Positions 1 to 4,692 of a stretch of 7,054 nt of DNA are shown here, piece by piece (the stretch's first letter is position 1; each line of letters starts with the position of its first letter). The translations under genes were made by a program, and so were the position numbers. The notes beneath the pieces were generated by a model. That model did not search any database. It was given only the letters and a program-made list of their open reading frames with translations, and was not told where the DNA came from. Source of the DNA: an uncultured Campylobacter sp. (GTDB taxonomy: Bacteria; Campylobacterota; Campylobacteria; Campylobacterales; Campylobacteraceae); the NCBI GenBank assembly GCA_905373295.1, contig CAJPSJ010000103.1:1-7054 (forward strand), in the 5' to 3' direction.

Positions 1-224
1 ATCGTCGTTTTGACGGCATCTTGCAGCGTCGCGCCCGCTTCTTTTAGGATCGCGGCGAGATTTTGCAAAACCTGCCTTGCCTGCGCCTCCACGCCGCCCG
101 CGACGAACTCGCCGTCCGGCTTAAGCGCGATCTGCCCCGAGGTAAAGATGAGTCCGTCCGTCTTGATCGCCTGAGAGTACGGCCCGATGGCCTGCGCCGC
201 ATCGGGAGTCGAGATGATTTGCAT
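1..224 (-). CDS. ridA: RidA family reactive imine/enamine deaminase (N-terminal part, runs off the window)
   Basis: Reading the minus strand from an ATG at 224 gives 74 uninterrupted codons up to the window edge. The start MQIISTPDAAQAIGPYSQAI, then FTSGQIALKPDGE (about 27-39) and EAQARQVLQNLAAIL (46-60), is the classical RidA/YjgF N-terminus. Family members are about 125 residues, so the C-terminal half with the catalytic arginine is not visible. RidA hydrolyses reactive enamine/imine intermediates, such as 2-aminoacrylate released by PLP enzymes, to ketoacids in the cytoplasm as a trimer. The start is supported by the family N-terminus and by an AAGGA ribosome binding site a few bases upstream. 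The gene stands apart from the others here, with a candidate promoter at 268-276. The family call is firm. The exact paralogue cannot be decided from half a protein. Confidence 0.9.
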   Translation of the reverse strand, partial: MQIISTPDAAQAIGPYSQAIKTDGLIFTSGQIALKPDGEFVAGGVEAQARQVLQNLAAILKEAGATLQDAVKTT

Positions 225-267
225 AGTAAATCCTTTGTGAAAAATTTCGCCCATTTTATCGCAAAAT

Positions 268-276
268 ATTTTAGCA
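268..276 (-). promoter_or_regulatory. candidate extended -10 promoter of ridA
   Basis: On the minus strand the sequence TGCTAAAAT is an extended -10 element (TGn followed by TAAAAT) about 45 bases upstream of the ridA ATG. A second TAAAAT lies at 253-258, closer to the gene, and could serve instead. No convincing -35 box is seen, which is normal for Campylobacter sigma-70 promoters. Assigned by pattern only. Confidence 0.4.
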
Positions 277-830
277 TTGCTTTAGGCGGCGGAATTTCGC
301 GAGCGGGCGGGCGTGGATGCGGCTGGTACGATGAAATTTAATTGACGCGAGAGGTTGCTAAATTTTGTTAGTATAAGCACAGCGGTGCAGTTATTATCGT
401 GCAAATATAGAGAGCAATATGGCAGGGGCGGCTAGCGAAAAATAGCGAGCCGTGGCGGCGAAACGGCAAATTTAAAAGAGCTAACGGGCGCAACAAAACA
501 GAGTGTGAAAGTGCGGCCAAATTTAATATATACGGGCACGGCGGCGAATCTGCACAGCAAATGGTTAAACTGTCTGCACGAGCGCAGGGCGAGTAAAACG
601 GCTCGCTAACGGTGGCGTGTATTTTAAAAAGCGAGTAAGCGGGAAAGAGGCGTGCACGACAGTGCCCGATTAAATTTCATCAATGTGAGCACGATAACGT
701 CGAGCGCTCGGCAATACGACGACTCATCGGCGGCACCGAATGAATGCATGGTGATACGATGAAATAGATACGGGTGGTGCGGTGGAATTTAACTGGCGCG
801 AATGGGCGAAATTTCACTGAAGTCGTTACG
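277..830. other. long intergenic stretch without a recognisable gene
   Basis: No open frame here looks like a real protein and no tRNA or familiar structured RNA was recognised. What is visible: an imperfect hairpin at 429-452 (CGGCT pairs with AGCCG, one mismatch, then two more pairs, 8-base loop); a perfect 10-bp palindrome CGAGCGCTCG at 701-710; and diverged long-range repeats. The sequence at 330-350 recurs at 781-801 with 17 of 21 bases equal and all four differences transitions. TACGATGAAAT occurs at 327-337 and 755-765, and TCATCAATGT at 677-686 and 862-871. GC-rich and AAATTT-rich patches alternate roughly every 25 bp. This suggests, without proving it, that this part has the same origin as the clearer repeat array to its right. 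Confidence 0.5.
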
Positions 831-1326
831 GCAGTAAATTAAATTCCTTGCAGTAGCAAGATCATCAATGTCTCGACCGGCAAAATCAAACCGCCCATGG
901 TAGTGATACGGGCGGCGGGGCGGTAAAAGCAGCGCCAAAATCGCTACCATCGCAGCAGAAAGAACAGCGCCGTCATAAAAAAATCAGTGCGACACCGCGC
1001 AACGCAATTAAAATCCTCGTAGTAGCAAGCGCGGCAACGAAGTTGTCGATGTAGCGGAGCAAAATCAGCGATATCGAAAAAATAAAATCAAAGACCTCGC
1101 AGCAAGCGAAGCCTTCGACACAACGGCAACAAAACCAACATTGCAGCAGCGGAAAATTAGCGTAGTCGCGACAAGATCAGCGCGAAGCTACGATATAATC
1201 GACGCTGCAGTAGTAAATTGGCAGTGTCGCAGTAAATTTGGTGCGACACTGCGGCAAGATGGCACCGCAGCAGTGAAATCGACACTGTCGCGGCAGCAAG
1301 ATCAGCGTCATTGCGGCAAATCAGCG
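831..1326. repeat. degenerate tandem array, unit about 20-24 bp
   Basis: The stretch is built from diverged copies of a short unit ending in a core like GCRGYAARATCAG. The clearest part is 1141-1326, where successive cores end at 1160, 1180, 1201, 1221, 1241, 1262, 1282, 1305 and 1324, a spacing of 19-23 bp. Examples are GCGACAAGATCAG (1168-1180), GCAGTAAATTTGG (1229-1241), GCGGCAAGATGG (1251-1262), CGGCAGCAAGATCAG (1291-1305) and GCGGCAAATCAG (1313-1324). Weaker copies continue leftwards, for example GGAGCAAAATCAG (1056-1068), CATAAAAAAATCAG (974-986), GGCAAAATCA (879-888) and CAGTAGCAAGATCA (851-864). The blocks 837-860 and 1006-1029 match at 21 of 24 bases. The unit is not a multiple of three and frames are interrupted, so it does not look coding. 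The function is unknown. A decayed minisatellite is the simplest reading. Confidence 0.65.
1221..1252. repeat. perfect 11-bp inverted repeat inside the array
   Basis: GCAGTGTCGCA at 1221-1231 pairs perfectly with TGCGACACTGC at 1242-1252, leaving a 10-base loop. It spans two neighbouring array units. A near-palindromic relative, CGACACTGTCG, follows at 1280-1290. No T-run follows on either strand, so it is not a standard terminator. Confidence 0.7.
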
Positions 1327-1336
1327 AGAGCTCATA

Positions 1337-1384
1337 AAATTTTACGTGAAATTTTATACGAAATCCTGTATAAAATTCTATGAT
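1337..1384. repeat. four 12-bp degenerate tandem repeats
   Basis: The units are AAATTTTACGTG (1337-1348), AAATTTTATACG (1349-1360), AAATCCTGTATA (1361-1372) and AAATTCTATGAT (1373-1384). Parts are also inverted repeats: 1334-1342 pairs with 1349-1357, and 1350-1359 pairs with 1368-1377 (10 bp, 8-base loop). The two hairpins share the middle segment and exclude each other. The site lies 50-90 bases past the tauE stop, so it could end or stabilise that transcript, but there is no GC-rich stem or clear U-run. Confidence 0.7.
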
Positions 1385-1394
1385 TTTGGCTTGA

Positions 1395-1449
1395 GATTGG
1401 TCTGCGATCGGTCTTCAACCAATCTGTAATCAACTTGCAATCAGTCCGT
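1395..1449. repeat. five 11-bp degenerate tandem repeats crossing the tauE stop codon
   Basis: Read on the minus strand the units are ACGGACTGATT, GCAAGTTGATT, ACAGATTGGTT, GAAGACCGATC and GCAGACCAATC, from 1449 down to 1395. They keep a purine-pyrimidine pattern close to RCRGACYRATY. The first two units encode the last residues and the stop codon of tauE, and the other three lie beyond it. A perfect 8-bp inverted repeat, AGATTGGT (1394-1401) with ACCAATCT (1418-1425), is contained in the array. Confidence 0.65.
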
Positions 1450-2191
1450 AAAGTAGCTTTAAAATCGTAGCGGCAACGACTAACAGAAGCATCTTGCGCA
1501 CGAATTTTACATCGCATCGCATCACTAAGCTTGAGCCTGCGAAGCTACCCGCGATCTGTCCGACCGCCATCACCGCTCCGACGAGCCATAAAATTTGCCC
1601 ACCGATGATAAAAACGCCCAAAGAGACGATATTTGAGGTGAAATTTAAAACCTTCGTGTGCGCGACCGCCTTTTTCATATAAAGCCCTAAAATTCCTACG
1701 AGCGCAAACGTCCAAAACGAGCCCGTACCCGGGCCGAAAAATCCGTCGTAAAACCCTAAAACAAGCCCGAAAATCGCGTAAAAGCTATTTTTTGACATCT
1801 TAGCTCTTGCGGGCGCTTCGCCTAGGTTCGGCGAAAAAATCATATAAAAGAAAAGCGCCAGCAGCAGGATCGGAATGAGATAGTTTAGGAATTTCGCATC
1901 GATTAGGAGCAGGACATAAGCGCCGACGAGCCCGCCTACGAACGTAAAAATCACGCCGCGCAGGATCTCCGCCGCATCGACGTAGCCCTTGCGGATGAAA
2001 TTTAAAGCGGCGGTGAAGCTTCCGAAGCTACCTTGAAATCTATTCGTGGCGATCGCTACATGCGGCGGAACGCCCACGGCAAGCAGCGCAGGCAGCGAAA
2101 TCAACCCGCCGCCGCCCGCGATCGAGTCGATAAATCCGCCGAAAAACGCCGCTGCAAAAAGCACCGCAAACTGCCAAAGCTCAAGCTCCAT
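1430..2191 (-). CDS. TauE/SafE family membrane transporter, YfcA-like
   Basis: A 253-residue, very hydrophobic protein of the TauE/SafE (former DUF81) family, which moves sulfonates, sulfite or other organic anions across the inner membrane. The substrate here cannot be told. The family's two-fold repeat is visible: GFIDSIAGGGG at 19-29 in the first half and GFYDGFFGPGTGSF at 146-159 in the second. Hydrophobic spans lie near 5-25, 30-45, 78-97, 102-120, 137-156, 160-172, 186-214 and 232-251. The N-terminal motif, then PALLAVGVPPHVAIATN and a following FIRKG, resembles E. coli YfcA most. Length is normal. The ATG at 2191 has AAGGA seven bases upstream. The gene stands alone, divergent from the pseudogene at 2301. 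Its last codons lie in an 11-bp tandem repeat, so the extreme C-terminus may vary between strains. Confidence 0.9.
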   Translation of the reverse strand: MELELWQFAVLFAAAFFGGFIDSIAGGGGLISLPALLAVGVPPHVAIATNRFQGSFGSFTAALNFIRKGYVDAAEILRGVIFTFVGGLVGAYVLLLIDAKFLNYLIPILLLALFFYMIFSPNLGEAPARAKMSKNSFYAIFGLVLGFYDGFFGPGTGSFWTFALVGILGLYMKKAVAHTKVLNFTSNIVSLGVFIIGGQILWLVGAVMAVGQIAGSFAGSSLVMRCDVKFVRKMLLLVVAATILKLLYGLIAS

Positions 2192-2214
2192 TTTTGTCCT
2201 TTTTAATTTCCAAT

Positions 2215-2220
2215 ATTTTA
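2215..2220 (-). promoter_or_regulatory. candidate -10 box of the TauE/SafE gene
   Basis: The minus strand reads TAAAAT preceded by TTTTG, about 24 bases before the start codon at 2191. It is the best -10-like hexamer in the divergent intergenic space. AT-rich context makes chance matches likely. Confidence 0.3.
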
Positions 2221-2271
2221 CAAAAGGTGAATTTAAAATTTAACCGCCATACATCACAATGGCAAATCGTG

Positions 2272-2280
2272 TGCTATAAT
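2272..2280 (+). promoter_or_regulatory. extended -10 promoter of the broken membrane-protein gene
   Basis: TGCTATAAT is a perfect extended -10 element (TGn plus TATAAT) 20 bases upstream of the ATG at 2301. An AAGGA ribosome binding site at 2290-2294 sits six bases before the ATG. The leader would be very short. Initiation signals are therefore intact although the gene is interrupted. Confidence 0.6.
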
Positions 2281-2300
2281 AGCAAAAATAAGGATAAAAA

Positions 2301-2867
2301 ATGAATAATAGTCTCAAAAAAATCATTGATCTAATTTTAAAAATTTTCATCATAAGCGTATCTATTTTAGGGGCAATCATCATATTAATAATAGCATTGG
2401 TTATGGCAGCAATTTATTTAAAGCCGTATAGTGATTTTTGGAACGTAAAGAGCAATAATTTTGAAGAATTAAATATTTTAACGGACAATGCGGATATGAA
2501 TGGATTACTTTTGTATCGTAGAAAAATTTAACCAAATGCCGCAGATAGTATAGATGAAATCTGCTATGTCCATTACGTAAAGTTAAATTCTACCAACGGC
2601 ATAGCAGAAAAGAAACTCATTGAAAACGGCTACAAACCATCTGATAAATCCAATTGCGTCGCCCAAGATAATAATCTGACAGAACTAACAAAGATCACAT
2701 TTGCAGCACCGTTTTTTCATTATCTAGGTTATAGTGATGCATTCGATAAAATATATTTGGTTTATGGCTCAACAGCTCACTTAGATGTATCGACCATAAG
2801 CGCGAAAAATGGACAGATCTGGCAAAAGCAAGGACACGAAATTATTATCTATCCTGGGAAAATATAA
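2301..2867 (+). pseudogene. membrane-anchored protein of unknown function, interrupted by one in-frame TAA
   Basis: One reading frame runs from the ATG at 2301 to a TAA at 2865-2867 (188 codons before the stop) and is broken only by TAA at 2529-2531 (codon 77). Past that stop 111 codons continue in the same frame with normal, non-repetitive protein composition and no methionine, so the second part cannot start on its own from ATG. The first part has a basic N-terminus (MNNSLKKIID) and one long hydrophobic helix at about 8-40, which predicts a cytoplasmic N-terminus and a periplasmic remainder. As read, only a 76-residue anchor would be made. I do not recognise the family. The gene is much richer in A+T than its neighbours and sits alone between a divergent transporter and a convergent operon, which suggests acquisition from outside. 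A nonsense mutation, strain variation, sequencing error or readthrough would each explain the stop. Confidence 0.75.
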
Positions 2868-2931
2868 TTCAAAAGAATAGACTGTTTTCCGAATGCTTCG
2901 GTCCACTTGGTATGTGTAATTAAAACTGAAA

Positions 2932-3699
2932 TCAATCGGCCAGTAAAGGTAAAATTTTATCTATCTCGCCGCTCTGTCCGAGGCGGTACAGCGCGAAGTC
3001 GTATTTGATTGGGTCGCTCGGATCGAAGCGTCTTAAGCTTTGCGTAAGCTGTAAAACCGCCTCGAAATCGTAACTCTTGCGATCGATCAGCTCAAGCTTA
3101 AGCGAAACTTTGTGCGTGTGGGTATCGAGCGGGATGAGGAGGCGCGATTTTTCGATCTTTTTGTACAGCCCCAGATCGATGTCGCTGTCGCGCACCGCCC
3201 AGCGCAGGAAAAGATTGTAGCGCTTATACGGCGACGTGGGCTTTTGCGCAAAGCCTCGACCGAAAAAAAACTCATATCCCGGGCTGCGGTAGGGATTTAA
3301 TCTGTAAATCTCGCCGATTAAAAAATTTATCCCATCCTCGATCCGTCCGCTTTTTTGCATGCCGTAAAGCACGCTATCTTCGATGCTAAGGCTGTTTTTA
3401 AGCCGCTTTAAAGTTATAAAAATTTCAGCGACGTCGCGCGGGCTTTGAAATCTATATTTTTTGCCCGCAAGCTCCGCACCAATGCGCTCATCGCTCGCGT
3501 CCAAAAGTGAAAAATCAAGCGAGCGGAGGAATTTTAAAATTTGAGCCGCGCTCCCGTAAGCAAACAGCGCGCAGATGAGCGCCGCAACGTCGTTTCGATG
3601 TCCCTTTGCGACCTGCAGCGGATCCGGCGCGCCGAAAAGATCCGCGTCGCAATTTTTCAAATCGGCGTAATAATCTAAAATTTGCTTTAAGCTTTTCAT
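2932..3699 (-). CDS. TIGR02757 family (DUF2400) protein
   Basis: A 255-residue cytoplasmic protein of the conserved but poorly characterised TIGR02757/DUF2400 family. Recognisable family blocks are DPLQVAKGHRNDVAALICA (26-44) with AYGSAAQIL (47-55), the central SPYKRYNLFLRWAVR (156-170) followed by DIDLGLY (173-179), and the C-terminal LLIPLDTHTHKV (187-198) with RRFDPSDPIKYDFALYRLG (223-241). Length is typical. The LDTH motif recalls the aspartate-containing VDTHV motif of HhH-GPD DNA glycosylases such as endonuclease III, but the glycosylase LPGVG hairpin is not obvious, so no activity is claimed. It is the last gene of the minus-strand operon. Its ATG overlaps the rsmD stop as ATGA (3696-3699), which predicts translational coupling. 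No clear terminator follows. Confidence 0.88.
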   Translation of the reverse strand: MKSLKQILDYYADLKNCDADLFGAPDPLQVAKGHRNDVAALICALFAYGSAAQILKFLRSLDFSLLDASDERIGAELAGKKYRFQSPRDVAEIFITLKRLKNSLSIEDSVLYGMQKSGRIEDGINFLIGEIYRLNPYRSPGYEFFFGRGFAQKPTSPYKRYNLFLRWAVRDSDIDLGLYKKIEKSRLLIPLDTHTHKVSLKLELIDRKSYDFEAVLQLTQSLRRFDPSDPIKYDFALYRLGQSGEIDKILPLLAD

Positions 3700-4373
3700 T
3701 TTACGTAGTAGCTCATCGTCGTAGCGCCGAATTTTCGCGATTTAAGCAGCGCAAAATCGCCGATTTTAAGCGGCAACCCAAGCTCGCTCATATGCTCGAT
3801 TACGATTAGCAGCTCACACTGCGCGGAGCCTAGGCGTGCTATCAGCGCCAACACGCGCTCGTAAATCTCATCAAAGCCCTGCCTGATCGCAAACGGCGGA
3901 TCTAGATAGACAAACACTCTGCGCGCGGGATCGGAGACGGAATTTTCTCTAGAATTTGCGGTATGTCTTTCGCTTAAATTTACGGCAGAGCGTCCGTTTA
4001 TATTCGCCTGCAGTTCGCGCAAAATTTCAGGCAGTCGCTCGAAGCAATCGCCCAAAATCGCATTTGCACTGAGCCCAAAAAGCTCGAAATTTTTCCGCAT
4101 GATCTTATGCGCGGCAGCGTCCTTTTCGATCGCATAAACGTTTTTTGCGCCGTTGCTTAGCGCCTCAAGCGCCATCGCGCCGCTACCGCCGAAGCACTCG
4201 ATAAACGCCGTGCCGCGCAACTCCGCCCGCCACGTATCGAAAAAGGAGCCTTTTACGATGCTTTTCGTGCTGCGCGTGCTCGAAAGTGCGGGCAGAGCGA
4301 GCTTTTTGCCCTTATAAATGCCGCTTGAAATTTGCGTAAAGAGCGTGCCGCCGGATTTGGAAAATTTAGCCAT
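3696..4373 (-). CDS. rsmD: 16S rRNA (guanine(966)-N(2))-methyltransferase RsmD, with an extra internal segment
   Basis: RsmD transfers a methyl group from S-adenosylmethionine to N2 of G966 in 16S rRNA of the assembling 30S subunit. The protein has 225 residues. It shows the RsmD start ISSGIYKGKKLALP (15-28), the target-region helix RSTKSIVKGSFFDTW (34-48), the SAM-binding loop FIECFGGSGAMALEAL (57-72), the acidic ribose-binding residue in YAIEKD (80-85) and the catalytic DPPF at 158-161. Usual length is about 180-200. The excess is a polar, low-complexity stretch at about 121-150, just before the strand leading to DPPF, where the family normally has a short loop. The start at 4373 overlaps the upstream 108-residue gene by 8 bases and has AGAAGG upstream. 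Its TGA overlaps the next gene's ATG. The function assignment is strong. Whether the insertion affects activity is unknown. Confidence 0.9.
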   Translation of the reverse strand: MAKFSKSGGTLFTQISSGIYKGKKLALPALSSTRSTKSIVKGSFFDTWRAELRGTAFIECFGGSGAMALEALSNGAKNVYAIEKDAAAHKIMRKNFELFGLSANAILGDCFERLPEILRELQANINGRSAVNLSERHTANSRENSVSDPARRVFVYLDPPFAIRQGFDEIYERVLALIARLGSAQCELLIVIEHMSELGLPLKIGDFALLKSRKFGATTMSYYVK

Positions 4374-4692
4374 TTTGCCTTCTTAAAATTTCGATGATTC
4401 TTGCCTTAAACTCATCAAATAGCGCGCAAATTTCAACTTCCGCCGCGTCGTATCCACTAAGATCTACCCGTAGCGAGCTTTGAAAATCCTCTAGCTTCGA
4501 TAACAACATCTGCTTGGAAAACGGCAGCGCCAAATCTCCGTCCTCGCCGATTAAAAATAGCGGTTTTGCCGAGCTTTGCGGCTCATCGCTTATCACAAAG
4601 TCGCAATCCTGCGCACTTGCGGCATGATCTTTTAAAAACAATTCCAGTGTCTTTTGCAAAATTTCGCAGTCGCAATCGATAAAAGCTTTCAT
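4366..4692 (-). CDS. 108-residue protein resembling a shrunken response-regulator receiver domain
   Basis: I do not know an assigned function for this protein. The sequence resembles a compacted receiver fold. MKAFIDCDCEILQKTLELFL (1-20) is like the first strand and helix with its acidic cluster, DFVISDE (31-37) is like the strand carrying the phospho-acceptor aspartate, and LALPFSKQMLLSKLEDF (54-70) is like the segment after the conserved lysine-proline. The parts between are too short for a complete receiver, and the C-terminal 35 residues look helical. No DNA-binding domain is present. A TTG at 4695 is possible, but the ATG at 4692 is better: AAGGGG at 4698-4703 is five bases before it, and it overlaps the upstream methyltransferase stop by one base (TGATG). 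It overlaps rsmD by 8 bases. The gene is surely real from the packing. The receiver relation is an inference. Confidence 0.75.
   Translation of the reverse strand: MKAFIDCDCEILQKTLELFLKDHAASAQDCDFVISDEPQSSAKPLFLIGEDGDLALPFSKQMLLSKLEDFQSSLRVDLSGYDAAEVEICALFDEFKARIIEILRRQNG

Noticed and set aside
277..830. A tRNA, tmRNA, SRP RNA or RNase P RNA in the gene-free stretch
   Set aside because: None of the conserved signature segments of these RNAs, such as a tRNA T-arm GTTCRA block, could be found on either strand.
831..1326. A CRISPR array
   Set aside because: The repeated cores are far too diverged, the spacing of about 20 bp leaves no room for spacers, and no cas genes are present.
1141..1383. 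Plus-strand open frame of 80 codons starting with TTG in the repeat zone
   Set aside because: It is made of the degenerate 20-bp and 12-bp repeats read in one frame, has no ribosome binding site that I can see, starts with TTG, and its low-complexity end (ILREILYEILYKIL) is simply the 12-bp repeat translated.
1332..1517. Minus-strand open frame of 61 codons overlapping the end of the TauE/SafE gene
   Set aside because: It overlaps a confident gene in another frame and the rest is translated 11-bp and 12-bp repeat. It could matter only as an alternative transporter C-terminus after a repeat-length change.
2889..2901. Small hairpin CCGAA-TGC-TTCGG between the convergent broken gene and the operon end, as a bidirectional terminator
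   Set aside because: The stem is only 5 bp, it does not extend outward, and no T-run follows on either strand.
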